From Caldilineaceae bacterium (GTDB lineage Bacteria > Chloroflexota > Anaerolineae > Caldilineales > Caldilineaceae): a stretch of 64,000 bases of DNA. Shown piece after piece: positions 35,180 through 43,611 of the stretch. How positions within the stretch are numbered: position 1 is the first letter of the stretch; every line of letters begins with the position of its first letter. A program made the translations under genes and the position numbers. The notes under the pieces were generated by a model. The model made no database searches. It had not been told where the DNA came from and was given only the letters and a program-made list of their open reading frames with translations. The stretch spans positions 1-64,000 of the forward strand of contig JAHBVG010000009.1 in assembly GCA_019637695.1 (NCBI GenBank). The letters are read 5' to 3'.

Positions 35180-36714
35180 GCGTCACTCCGGTGGGTGGAG
35201 CCCATACTGGCCGCGACCAGATTGGCGCGGGTGAGGGTATCGCCGCTGAGTTCGGCTTGAATGGTCCCGTCCTGAAGGACGAGTACACGGTCGCACAGGC
35301 CGAGCAACTCTTCATCGTCGCTGCTGTAAAAGAGGATGGCCGCGCCGGCCGCACGCAACTCAGTCAGCAGCCGGTAGAATTCCCCTTTGGCGCCTACATC
35401 CACCCCTTTGGTGGGATCGTTGAGCAGCAACAGCCGGGGATCGCGCAGCAGCCACTTGCCCAGCACCACCTTCTGCGCGTTGCCGCCGCTCAGGCTGTTG
35501 ACCGGCGCATCCAGCGAAGACATGACCAGCCGCAGATCCTCGACCACACGGTCGGCATCGCGCCGCGCCGCCTCCATCTTCACCGGCGTACCGTAACGCG
35601 CCCACGAGGGCAGTTGTAGATTTTCCAAAATCGAGCGGATGAGCAGCAGCCCTTCGCCGGCGCGGTCGCCAGGGACAAAGCCAATGCCCTGCCGCATGGC
35701 CTGTCGGGGATGGTTGAAATGTGCTTCCTCTCCGCCAAGTATGATTGTGCCCGTAGCAGGGATGGCCCCAAAGAGCGCAAGCAGCAATTCGGCCTGCCCC
35801 TGCCCTTGCAGACCGCCCAATCCCACCAATTCCCCATCGCGGACCTCAAGGCTGACGCCGCGCACCATTGCCGTGTGCAGATCTTTCACGGCCAGACGGA
35901 TGGGCGCATCCACAGGGGCAGACTCGTTCGGGCGGCGCGCCATTGCCTGCACCGTCCGCTCGATCATCAACTCGACAAGTTCCCGTTCGCTCGATTCGGC
36001 CAGGGTGACATTCCCCACCGTCTCGCCGCTGCGCAGGACCACAGCGCGGTCGGCAATGCGGAAGATCTCCTCCATGCGATGCGACACGAAGACCACGGCG
36101 CGGCCCTCCTCCTTCCACCGCGCCACCAGATCGAAGAGGCGGCTGACCTGACGGCTGTCCAAACTGGCGGTGGCTTCGTCGAGGATGATCAGCCGCGGTT
36201 CTAAACTCAGCGCCTTGAGGATCTCGACGATCTGTCGCTCGTCGGGCGAAAGGCTGGCGATGGGCGCGTCTGGCTGCATGGCCGCGCTGAAAGTGCCGTG
36301 GAAGAGCGATAACAGTTCCTCGGTGCGCCGGCGGATACGGCGTCGATCCACGCGCAGACCAAATTGGAGCGGTTCGTGGGTCAACCAGATATTTTCCGCT
36401 ACGGTCATATCGGGGATCAGGCTCAACTCCTGATAGACGGCAGTGATCCCCAGGCGGTGGGCGGCTTGCGGCGAGGCAAAGTGGACTGGGCGCCCGTCCA
36501 CAGTCAGCTCTCCGCTGTCGGGCGCAACCACGCCGGTAATGATCTTGCTCAGCGTACTCTTTCCACTGCCGTTAGCGCCCACCAACGCCACCACCTCACC
36601 GGATTGCACATTCAAACGGCCGTCAGCGAGCGCCACCACGCCGCCATAGCGTTTGGAAAGCCCTTGCGCCGACAAGGAGATGTGCAAGTTTGAGGCTGTG
36701 ATCTCTGCTGTCAT
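35176..36714 (-). CDS. Ribose-type sugar ABC transporter ATPase (two nucleotide-binding domains)
   Basis: The 512-residue protein has two ATPase domains in tandem. Domain 1 carries Walker A LVGANGSGKSTLSK, an LSPDERQIVEIL signature and LIILDEATASLD. Domain 2 has a degenerate Walker A (GLGGLQGQGQAELLL) and signature SLSGGNAQKVVLG with LLLNDPTKGVD, as in RbsA. It energises the two downstream permeases. ATG 36714 is chosen over GTG 36723; neither has a strong ribosome site. Its stop overlaps the permease start. Confidence 0.92.
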   Translation of the reverse strand: MTAEITASNLHISLSAQGLSKRYGGVVALADGRLNVQSGEVVALVGANGSGKSTLSKIITGVVAPDSGELTVDGRPVHFASPQAAHRLGITAVYQELSLIPDMTVAENIWLTHEPLQFGLRVDRRRIRRRTEELLSLFHGTFSAAMQPDAPIASLSPDERQIVEILKALSLEPRLIILDEATASLDSRQVSRLFDLVARWKEEGRAVVFVSHRMEEIFRIADRAVVLRSGETVGNVTLAESSERELVELMIERTVQAMARRPNESAPVDAPIRLAVKDLHTAMVRGVSLEVRDGELVGLGGLQGQGQAELLLALFGAIPATGTIILGGEEAHFNHPRQAMRQGIGFVPGDRAGEGLLLIRSILENLQLPSWARYGTPVKMEAARRDADRVVEDLRLVMSSLDAPVNSLSGGNAQKVVLGKWLLRDPRLLLLNDPTKGVDVGAKGEFYRLLTELRAAGAAILFYSSDDEELLGLCDRVLVLQDGTIQAELSGDTLTRANLVAASMGSTHRSDA

Positions 36715-36769
36715 ATTGTCCACAAGGGGGAGGAAGGGAATGATCCAAACGGAGAAAGATACGGGTGGA

Positions 36770-36862
36770 GAGGTTGGATATTGAGTATTAGGTATTAGAT
36801 ATTGGGTATTGGTACAACACCGCCAATACCCAATATCTAATACCCGATATCTAACCTTCCAT
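36770..36862. repeat. Heptamer hairpin (ATATTGGG / CCAATAC)
   Basis: Tandem TTGGATATTGAGTATTAGG-type units (about 36773-36810) face the inverted CCAATACCCAATATCTAATACCC (about 36829-36850). It fills the spacer between the binding protein and the ATPase gene. Confidence 0.65.
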
Positions 36863-36872
36863 ACCCAACCGC

Positions 36873-38012
36873 TTACTCAAAGAAACCCTCGGCCTCTTCA
36901 GCAGTCAGCATGCCGTCCACTGTGTAGGATGCGGGTAGATCGGCCACTTCGGCGTAGGCTTCGTCGAAGTTCTCGTCGGTCACCACACCGGGGATGGGCA
37001 CATAGAGCGAGTTGCCGAAAGGCCCTTCCAGTTCTTGAGCCAGTTGGCGACCTTGTAGCAGCAACACGGCAATGCGCAGACCGCTGGCGCCCACACCGGG
37101 CGGGTTGACCACGCCGATGGTGGTGAAGTCGGGGTTGGCCTGCTTGATTTCATTCACCAGTTGAAGGTAGCCAGCGCGGGCCTCGCCCACCATCACCGGC
37201 CACTCGGCAGGGTTCGCCGCCTGCACTGCGCGCAGTGCGCCTTCGGCCATCCCATCCTGGGTCCACAGCCCATCAATATTTGGGATCGACGCCAGGAAGT
37301 CGGACATGACCTGCTGGCCGGTGGCCTGATCCCACATGCCGGTGTCGCGGGCCACGACGTTGATGCCGGGATAGTTGGCGAAGACCTCTTCCACGCCTTC
37401 CATGCGCGCTTCATTGGCCGGGTGGCCGACGAAGCCTTCGATCAGCACCACATCGCCTTCGCCGCCAAGCTGTTCGGCCAGCCATTCGGCGCTGATCATG
37501 GCCCACTCTTTCTGGTCGATGACCACATTGATGGCGCCCTCAGCCGAGATCTCCTGATCCACGGCGATCACCACAATGCCCTGCTCAACAGCTTCTTCGA
37601 CGATGCTGTTGAGGCCGGTCTGTGAGTTGGGGTTGATGATGATGGCGTCGACGCCGCGATTGATCAGGTTCTGGATCTGTTGGATCTGGCCCTGGATGTC
37701 CACATCCGCGCTTTCGATGATCAATTCATTGGTAAGGCCGGCGGCCATGAGTTCGGCGTTGACTTCTTGCAAGTTTTGGATCATCTGGGTGCGCCATTCG
37801 CTGCCCACAAAGCCGTTTGAGACGCCAATGGTGAAGCGCTCTGCATCGGCGGCTTCGGCCGCGGGCGCTGTTGGTTCTGCTGCGGCAGGCGCTGCTGTAT
37901 CGGGCGCGGGCGCAACTGGCGCAGCCGGTTGCGCGCATCCTGCTACGACGACAAAGAGAAGTAGAATGGAAACCAAGAGGCTCCACAATCGGACCGTTTT
38001 TCGATGCTGCAT
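36873..38012 (-). CDS. Ribose-type substrate-binding lipoprotein
   Basis: The 379-residue protein has a lipoprotein signal with Cys near residue 26 (LFVVVAGCAQ), an Ala/Pro linker, and a periplasmic-binding fold of the RbsB class (FTIGVSNGFVGSEWRTQMIQ, VDAIIINPNSQTGLNSIVEE, IVVIAVDQEI). It delivers the ligand to the permeases encoded downstream. ATG 38012 has GAGAGGAG upstream, and a near-consensus promoter lies at 38116-38144. The ligand is probably a pentose-like or aromatic-glycoside compound, judged only from the family and the operon's Rieske gene. Confidence 0.9.
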   Translation of the reverse strand: MQHRKTVRLWSLLVSILLLFVVVAGCAQPAAPVAPAPDTAAPAAAEPTAPAAEAADAERFTIGVSNGFVGSEWRTQMIQNLQEVNAELMAAGLTNELIIESADVDIQGQIQQIQNLINRGVDAIIINPNSQTGLNSIVEEAVEQGIVVIAVDQEISAEGAINVVIDQKEWAMISAEWLAEQLGGEGDVVLIEGFVGHPANEARMEGVEEVFANYPGINVVARDTGMWDQATGQQVMSDFLASIPNIDGLWTQDGMAEGALRAVQAANPAEWPVMVGEARAGYLQLVNEIKQANPDFTTIGVVNPPGVGASGLRIAVLLLQGRQLAQELEGPFGNSLYVPIPGVVTDENFDEAYAEVADLPASYTVDGMLTAEEAEGFFE

Positions 38013-38115
38013 TTGAAACTCCTCTCATGTTGAATGGTAAATTGTCTACTGTGAGGGGACGACAGAAAGTGACAAAGCATGGCTGGTTTGGGAAAAAAAG
38101 CACATGCCTTTACCG

Positions 38116-38144
38116 AGTATAAAGCAGTCCGTAAAGCCTGTCAA
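38116..38144 (-). promoter_or_regulatory. Sigma-70 promoter of the ribose-type importer operon
   Basis: On the minus strand TTGACA (38144-38139) and TATACT (38121-38116) lie 17 bases apart, about 100 bases upstream of the binding-protein start. It should transcribe the binding protein, ATPase, two permeases and the Rieske oxygenase. Confidence 0.82.
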
Positions 38145-38306
38145 AGCAAAAAACTGATCCTAACCAGGGCTTCCAATTTACTAAATCTTGCTTAAATCGA
38201 GGCTTAGTTCCGCTTTGCACAATCATTTACATCTGCCATAAGCAAATTTTGCAAAACTCGGCGTCCATAACGCGAAATCAATGGTAGGATTACCGGCATG
38301 GTGTGA

Positions 38307-38726
38307 ATGCGAAGGATGCGATCCTTCCCCGACAAAAGTGATAAGATCGTGGATCAGAAATTGATTGCAAACTTAGCGAAGAACCGAAACCTACATTGTG
38401 TGGAGGTGCAGCGTAATGGGCAGGTTACCCTCTGCTGGGAATCGACCGTGGTACAAATGCGCGTGGCGGATCTGCTCGTCCTTAACCGGGCGTTGAGAGA
38501 TTGGGTCGAGAGCGGAGAACAGAACTGTGCGCAACAATACATTCTTTGGCTAAATGACTGCGCTATGTTCATAAGGCATGACAATTTATATCGCTTCTGT
38601 GCCATGATCGATGAAGCAGCGGCGAAGTCGCCCAATCGTGTGGTGCGATGGGCAGATCTTACTGTCCGGCTTGTCCCTCTCGGTGTAAATGATAACCGCC
38701 AGCGCCACTGCTTCTCGTTCAATTAG
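38307..38726 (+). CDS. Hypothetical protein, 139 residues
   Basis: I do not recognise this protein. It has a mixed alpha/beta pattern without signal peptide or membrane segment: CVEVQRNGQVTLCWES, VVQMRVADLLVLNRALRDWV, FIRHDNLYRFCAMIDEAA. The middle resembles a small regulatory fold with a hydrophobic helix (ADLLVLNRALRDW). It lies 51 bases upstream of the dps gene on the same strand and could be co-transcribed. The ribosome site is weak, and the long complementary frame in the opposite strand appears to be its shadow. Confidence 0.5.
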   Translation: MRRMRSFPDKSDKIVDQKLIANLAKNRNLHCVEVQRNGQVTLCWESTVVQMRVADLLVLNRALRDWVESGEQNCAQQYILWLNDCAMFIRHDNLYRFCAMIDEAAAKSPNRVVRWADLTVRLVPLGVNDNRQRHCFSFN

Positions 38727-38777
38727 GCTAAAGCGCGCCAACAGCAATTCCATCCTCACTTGAAAAAGGAGAAAAAC

Positions 38778-39302
38778 ATGGCCGAGAAAAAGAATGGGGC
38801 ATCCGTCCTGCAGATGACAGGGACCATGCATGAGACCAGCATCGACATAGAGCAGCAATTGCGCGAGCAGATGGTGGCCCTGTGCAACCAGCAACTCGCC
38901 AATACCACGGATCTCTACACCCAGACCAAACAGGCGCATTGGAATGTGAAGGGTATCCACTTTGAAGAGCTACACGTCCTCTTCGATAAGATGGCCGAAG
39001 CCATTGAGCCGTTCAGCGATATGATCGCCGAACGCGCCACGGCGTTGGGCGGAACCGCTTTGGGCACGGCGCGCATGGCCGCCAGCGCCTCGGAACTGCC
39101 CGAATTCCCCGCCGATGCCTTTGACGGCGACACGATGCTCAAGATTGTTGTGGAACGGTGGGCGCAGTACGCTGCCGCCATCCGCGCCGCTGCCAATCAA
39201 GCGGATGAAGAAGGCGATCTATCCACGTCGGATATGTTCATCGAGGTGAGCCGGGTGGCGGATAAGATGCTCTGGTTTGCCGAAGCGCATTTGCAGCGCT
39301 AG
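38778..39302 (+). CDS. dps: Dps-family ferritin-like DNA-protection protein
   Basis: Starting at ATG 38778 (AAAAAGGAG upstream; the TTG 18 bases earlier is less likely) the 174-residue protein has the Dps four-helix bundle. The ferroxidase motifs are TKQAHWNVKGIHFEELHVLF and EPFSDMIAERATALGG, with a later D/E-rich pair (DEEGDLSTSDMFIEV). Dps oxidises Fe2+ with H2O2 and can bind DNA in a dodecamer. Two hairpins follow at 39321-39427, the second a strong terminator shared with the convergent secreted-protein gene. Confidence 0.93.
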   Translation: MAEKKNGASVLQMTGTMHETSIDIEQQLREQMVALCNQQLANTTDLYTQTKQAHWNVKGIHFEELHVLFDKMAEAIEPFSDMIAERATALGGTALGTARMAASASELPEFPADAFDGDTMLKIVVERWAQYAAAIRAAANQADEEGDLSTSDMFIEVSRVADKMLWFAEAHLQR

Positions 39303-39320
39303 TAGTCTGCCAAACTGAAA

Positions 39321-39364
39321 TTTGTCGAGTAGGGGTGCAGCCAGCAGCGCCCCTACTCGACAAA
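39321..39364. repeat. Inverted repeat after dps
   Basis: Arms 39321-39338 and 39347-39364 pair over 18 bases (TTTGTCGAGTAGGGGTGC with its near complement), with an 8-base loop. GTAGGGG-type arms also occur at 59640-59690, so this may be a dispersed REP element. Confidence 0.6.
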
Positions 39365-39393
39365 ATAACTTTGGTGGACTACTCGCTGAAAAT

Positions 39394-39427
39394 ACAAACG
39401 CCGGGGATCTTTCTCCCCGGCGTTTGT
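39394..39427. terminator. Bidirectional terminator between dps and the secreted-protein gene
   Basis: A perfect 14-bp stem (39394-39407 with 39414-39427), GC-rich at the loop side and A/T-rich at the base, is flanked by short A and T runs. It serves both convergent genes. Confidence 0.8.
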
Positions 39428-39436
39428 GCCATTAGG

Positions 39437-40087
39437 CTATGGTTGCGTTGCTGGTTTCGGTATCTCTCGGACGTTCACGACGGGCGCTGCCGGTTCTACG
39501 GGTAGATTTGGCTCAATCGCGCCTCCCTCTGCGGAGACCGGTTCCGTGGAGACCGGGATCGCCTGTGATGGATCGGCCAGGACGATAATGGGAATCGGCC
39601 CTCGCATTTTCCATCGCATGGCGGTTTCGTAGTCCACATCCACGGCCCAGTTGCGGCGCACCAATCCAGGAACATCCTGTTCAGCCGCCTGATCCACCAC
39701 CCAGAAGGGACCTTCGACCGCGTAGCCGGGGCGTTGGAGCCAGATGCGTCGATCCATATCTCCTTCGCGCAGTAGCGCAACTCTACCAATACATTCATCA
39801 CACTCAGTTACATCTCCCCAGCCGATCTGACGCTCTAGCACTCGATCCATAACGCCGGGATTGTAGTACATGGCTAACCCCTGGATCGGTAACGGGCTCG
39901 GCTGGTAGTAGCTCGGGGAAAGATCTCGAAAAGACGAGACAAGTTGCCGATTGGCGGGAGCAATATTATTTAGATTGACTGGGGAGCGGTTTTGCCGTAT
40001 GTCTATGGTCTCATTAGCGTGAACCACAGGCCTGACACTACTGATGAGCAGGGCGCCAAAGACGACAATTTTTAGAAACTTCTTCAT
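39437..40087 (-). CDS. Secreted protein with an RlpA-like core, function unknown
   Basis: The 216-residue protein has a signal peptide (MKKFLKIVVFGALLISSVRP) and a central domain (about 70-170) containing AMYYNPGVMDRVL, CDECIGRVALLREGDMDRRI, VEGPFWVVDQAAEQD and VDVDYETAMRWKMRGPIPI, a pattern recalling double-psi beta-barrels of the RlpA type. The C-terminal 45 residues are Pro/Glu-rich and probably disordered. It is convergent with dps across a terminator. A catalytic Asp for RlpA-type glycan cleavage cannot be assigned with confidence. Confidence 0.55.
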   Translation of the reverse strand: MKKFLKIVVFGALLISSVRPVVHANETIDIRQNRSPVNLNNIAPANRQLVSSFRDLSPSYYQPSPLPIQGLAMYYNPGVMDRVLERQIGWGDVTECDECIGRVALLREGDMDRRIWLQRPGYAVEGPFWVVDQAAEQDVPGLVRRNWAVDVDYETAMRWKMRGPIPIIVLADPSQAIPVSTEPVSAEGGAIEPNLPVEPAAPVVNVREIPKPATQP

Positions 40088-40457
40088 GGAACAGCCTCAC
40101 ATTTGTTGGTGGAACAAATAGGTGCATGAGGATGAACGCATATAACTTTCGATTTAGATTGTTAATAAATAGCATAGATTCTAGAGACGTTTCACGATAC
40201 CATCCACATACACGAAACACGATTTATATAAAAACCCATCGATCATCCCCATCCCCAGGAAAAAGGATTTGGGTGTGTTCAAAATGAGTTGGCCGTCTGG
40301 GTAGGGGTTTGGGTGGACGGCTCACAAAATTTGTCTGCGTAAGTCTATGCTCGTCTGCCGTCCACCCAAACCCTTACGAATCATCAACCTATTCTGAATA
40401 CACCCAAGGGATTTCGCTCAACCGCAACAGGGTTTGAGAGGGAGATCGATGGGTTGT
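40088..40457. repeat. 370-base spacer with a MITE-like inverted repeat at 40269-40408
   Basis: Bases 40088-40268 show no recognisable gene or signal. From 40269 to 40408 lies an imperfect inverted repeat about 140 bp long: GGGTGTGTTCAAAATGAGTTG at the left pairs with the complement of CAACCTATTCTGAATACACCC at the right, and an inner GGTTTGGGTGGACGG pair reinforces it. The termini resemble those of IS630/Tc1-like MITEs, but a TA duplication is not evident. The remaining 50 bases before rodA are plain. Confidence 0.6.
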
Positions 40458-41558
40458 TTACATGAAGTCCATTTTACGATGGCGCATAATGACACTTTGC
40501 GCCAGCCCAATCGCCAACATCATGGAGATCAGGCTGCTGCCGCCATAGCTGATGAAGGGCAGCGTCATGCCGGTGACCGGGGCAATGCTCAGGTTCATGC
40601 CGACGTTGATGAAGGTTTGGAAGAAGATCAACGCGGCCACGCCCACGACGAGCAACCGCCCAAATTGATCTTGCGCCAGATCGGCGATTATAATCAGCCG
40701 CCAGATGACGAAGAAGAGCAAGAGCAGGATCAATGTCGTGCCTACGAAGCCCAGTTCCTCGGAAATCACGCTGAAGATGAAGTCTGTATGGCGCACACGC
40801 AAGAAATGAAGCTGATTCTGGCTGCCATTGCCCCAGCCCATCCCCAACCAACTGCCATTACCGATGCTGATCATGGCTTGATCCACGTTATACGACGCCG
40901 CCCGATTGGAACTTGGATCGAGGAAGATCTCAATACGCTCAATCATGTAACCTTCAAGCGTACTCCACAGGAAGGGGAGAGCCGCCAACCCCATCCCCCC
41001 AAGCGTCACCAGATGCCAGACCCGAATGCCGCTGACCAGGATCAAAGTGCCGCCAATGAAGGCAAAGGTCACCGTCATACCGAGATCGGGTTGCAGATAG
41101 ACAAGCGCCATGGGAAATGCGAGGAGGATCATGCCGATCACGAGGTAGCGAAAACGACGCATACGATCCTGAAATCGGCTGAGATACCAGGCCAGGAAGA
41201 CAATAAGCAGGAATTTCCCTGCCTCTGTCGGCTGCACAAGGATGCCGCCGATGCTAATCCAGCGTTGCGACCCGCCTTGCACTGTGCCAAACAGGAAGAC
41301 CAGAAACAGCGAGCCGAGCAGACCCATGTAAGCCGGTTGCGCCAGCAGTTCGAGATGACGATAGTCGAACGCTGCCACGAAAAGCAGTGCAACCAACCCT
41401 AACCCAAAAAAGCGGATCTGGCGTATCCAATAATCGTTGAGATCGATTGTATTGGCCGTTGCACTATAGGTCATGGCGACGCCGATGCCGCAGAGGACCA
41501 GCACAGCCAAAAAGAGCCATTTATCAAAATGTCGCCAAAGCGAACGATCTGCAAACAT
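40458..41558 (-). CDS. rodA: RodA, peptidoglycan glycosyltransferase (SEDS family)
   Basis: The 366-residue membrane protein is a SEDS glycosyltransferase, with the family motifs SIGNGSWLGMGWGNGSQ, LRVRHTDFIFSVISEELGFVG, and GMTLPFISYGGSSLISMM at the C-terminal end. RodA polymerises lipid II during cell elongation together with PBP2, whose gene lies four genes away in the same cluster. It starts at ATG 41558, 20 bases beyond the minD stop, so it follows minD in the operon. Confidence 0.93.
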   Translation of the reverse strand: MFADRSLWRHFDKWLFLAVLVLCGIGVAMTYSATANTIDLNDYWIRQIRFFGLGLVALLFVAAFDYRHLELLAQPAYMGLLGSLFLVFLFGTVQGGSQRWISIGGILVQPTEAGKFLLIVFLAWYLSRFQDRMRRFRYLVIGMILLAFPMALVYLQPDLGMTVTFAFIGGTLILVSGIRVWHLVTLGGMGLAALPFLWSTLEGYMIERIEIFLDPSSNRAASYNVDQAMISIGNGSWLGMGWGNGSQNQLHFLRVRHTDFIFSVISEELGFVGTTLILLLLFFVIWRLIIIADLAQDQFGRLLVVGVAALIFFQTFINVGMNLSIAPVTGMTLPFISYGGSSLISMMLAIGLAQSVIMRHRKMDFM

Positions 41559-41578
41559 AAAATGCTATACCGTTTGAT

Positions 41579-42370
41579 CTACAAGCCCAGCCAGCGTCGC
41601 AGCCGCTCCCACCACCCCAACTCCTGGAAGGTCATCAGCGGCACATTGTATCCTAAAATCCGCTGTGCAATGTTGTGATAGGCTGTACTCACGTAAGCGC
41701 CTCGTTCCAGGGCAATAGGACGTCCCCGGTTCGTAGAAACAATAACGTTATCATCTTCTGGCACGATCCCCAAAAGATCGATGCTGAGGATATCAAGTAT
41801 ATCGTGGCGGCTTAACATATTCCCCTGGCGCACCAGGCGAGGATTGTAGCGGTTGACCACCAGCCGCGGCGCTATCGACATATCCCGTTCCATAATGTAG
41901 ATCACCTTGTCGGCGTCGCGCAGCGCGCTGATCTCTGGCGTGGTGACGATGATCACTTCATCTGCCGGGGCCATGGCATTTTGGAAGCCAAGTTCGATCC
42001 CGGCGGGCGAGTCGATCAAAACGTAATCGGCTACCTGACGCAGATCCTGGCTGATGCTGAGCATCTGATCGGGCGAAACTGCGCTTTTGTCCCGTGTTTG
42101 CGAAGCGGGCAACAGATAAAGTTCCTTGACCCGTTTATCGCGGATCAGCGCCTGTTCCAACGTACACCGCTCTTCGAGAACATCTACCATGTTGTAGACA
42201 ACCCGGCTCTCCAACCCCATGATGATGTCAAGGTTACGCAGACCGATATCACCATCGACAACCACTACCCGCTGTCCGGTCATGGCCAGGGCTGTGCCCA
42301 AATTCGCCGTGGTTGTCGTCTTGCCAACGCCGCCTTTGCCTGATGTAATTGTAATGACAACGCCAGCCAC
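41579..42370 (-). CDS. minD: MinD, septum-site selection ATPase
   Basis: The 263-residue protein has the deviant Walker A KGGVGKTTTTANLG, VVVDGDIGLRNLDIIMGLE, DYVLIDSPAGIE and the MinD/ParA-type ATPase fold. Its C-terminal amphipathic helix WERLRRWLGL is the membrane-targeting sequence. MinD with MinC blocks Z-ring formation away from midcell. MinC is encoded just upstream. No MinE is found in the window. Confidence 0.95.
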   Translation of the reverse strand: MAGVVITITSGKGGVGKTTTTANLGTALAMTGQRVVVVDGDIGLRNLDIIMGLESRVVYNMVDVLEERCTLEQALIRDKRVKELYLLPASQTRDKSAVSPDQMLSISQDLRQVADYVLIDSPAGIELGFQNAMAPADEVIIVTTPEISALRDADKVIYIMERDMSIAPRLVVNRYNPRLVRQGNMLSRHDILDILSIDLLGIVPEDDNVIVSTNRGRPIALERGAYVSTAYHNIAQRILGYNVPLMTFQELGWWERLRRWLGL

Positions 42371-42421
42371 AGACGACTCCTCTGCTGGTGAAAGCTAACT
42401 TTTTGTCTGTAAACCCTCGGC

Positions 42422-43462
42422 TTATGAACGCATTGACTTCATACGCGCATCCCATTGATCCACCACAATTTGGTCACCCACCACTCGCGCAATCTCCGGC
42501 CTGCCGGATCGATCTCGATTCCAAAACCAGCGTCCCGGATCGCGTGATTCGGCTTTGGGCGAGATGGCAATATAGCCGGCAATCCGCACCTGAATCGGAT
42601 CAAAATCGAGTGCGCCCACAATGGCTTTCTCATCACCCATTGCGCCAGCGTGGACAATGCCGCGCAGCTTACCCCAAATATAAACATCGCTGGCGCTGAC
42701 TACCTGCGCGCCTGGGTTCACATCGCCCAACACAACCACTGAGCCGGCGTGGCGGAAGATTTGCCCAGAACGCAAAGTGCCGCGATAGAGATAAGGCGGC
42801 GCCGATAGCCGTTGCACCAGGTCTGGATCTGTAGGATTGGCAATCAAGGTGGAATGGATGGCCGGGGCAATGGCTTGTTCAGCGCTTCCATCTTTGGGCC
42901 GGGATCCTGCGCCGCCCTCGCTATGCATGGCATCGGCGATAGAATCGATGATGTCATGCGGCATCTGGAAATCAGCCACGAGTTGAGCCGGGGGACGTCT
43001 GCCACTGAGCAGCACTTCCCAATTGGCGTTGGCGCCGACAGCGCTATCCTCAGGGCGCAACGGTGTGGGATCGACGCGCTGCCAATCCACTGGCAATCCT
43101 AGATCTTGCGCCAGTTGATGAACCTTTTCGTTGCTGGTCTTGAGCAGACGCAGGCCGATTTCCTGTTGTGCCAGCACATTGAGCAACTGCTGTAGATCAG
43201 AACCAGCCACAGATCGGTCGCCCAACTCCAGCGTTACTTGTTCGCCTTGGAAGAAGCCATTGGCCTGGCTCAGATGGGCATCGAGCATTTCCAACGTCTG
43301 CGTCCATGCCCCAAAGGAATGACTGACCTGCACCACAACCCCATCTCCACGCCCAACAATGCGCACGGCAGGCGCATAGGACGCCTGCTGCATAGATCTG
43401 GTTGCAGGACCTTCGCTGTTGTCTATGGGTTGGTCAGTGGAATTAATGTACTCGTCGGTCAC
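42422..43462 (-). CDS. minC: MinC, FtsZ-ring inhibitor
   Basis: The 346-residue protein has an N-terminal MinC_N-like domain (about 35-130) and a C-terminal beta-helical MinC_C domain. The latter holds YRGTLRSGQIFRHAGSVVVL, GDVNPGAQVVSASDVYIWGK and LRGIVHAGAMGDEKAIVGAL, the strongest family signature. It is about 100 residues longer than E. coli MinC, mainly in an acidic linker. It recruits to the membrane through MinD (next gene) and destabilises FtsZ polymers. Confidence 0.88.
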   Translation of the reverse strand: MTDEYINSTDQPIDNSEGPATRSMQQASYAPAVRIVGRGDGVVVQVSHSFGAWTQTLEMLDAHLSQANGFFQGEQVTLELGDRSVAGSDLQQLLNVLAQQEIGLRLLKTSNEKVHQLAQDLGLPVDWQRVDPTPLRPEDSAVGANANWEVLLSGRRPPAQLVADFQMPHDIIDSIADAMHSEGGAGSRPKDGSAEQAIAPAIHSTLIANPTDPDLVQRLSAPPYLYRGTLRSGQIFRHAGSVVVLGDVNPGAQVVSASDVYIWGKLRGIVHAGAMGDEKAIVGALDFDPIQVRIAGYIAISPKAESRDPGRWFWNRDRSGRPEIARVVGDQIVVDQWDARMKSMRS

Positions 43463-43552
43463 AGTTCACTTAGTGAGGGTTATCGCTATCCAGCTTAAGA
43501 AGCAACTTTACTGCATTCAGGCAAAGTAAGCAACTCGCTTTGATCCTCTCAT

Positions 43553-43586
43553 AGACCTGCCAGGTTTCAGAAAACCTGGCAGGTCT
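43553..43586. terminator. GACCTGCCAGGTTT hairpin between PBP2 and minC
   Basis: A perfect 15-bp stem (43553-43567 with 43572-43586) follows the 3' end of the PBP2 gene. It lacks a T-run on the minus strand, so it may be a REP-type element more than a terminator. A near-identical stem ends the P450 gene. Confidence 0.55.
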
Positions 43587-43611
43587 GCTTCAACTGCGCA
43601 AGTCTTACTTC

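Noticed and set aside
38354-38722. 122-residue minus-strand frame opposite the 139-residue unknown
   Set aside because: Both frames are unknown, but the plus frame shares strand and spacing with dps and has more ordinary composition; the minus frame was taken as a shadow.
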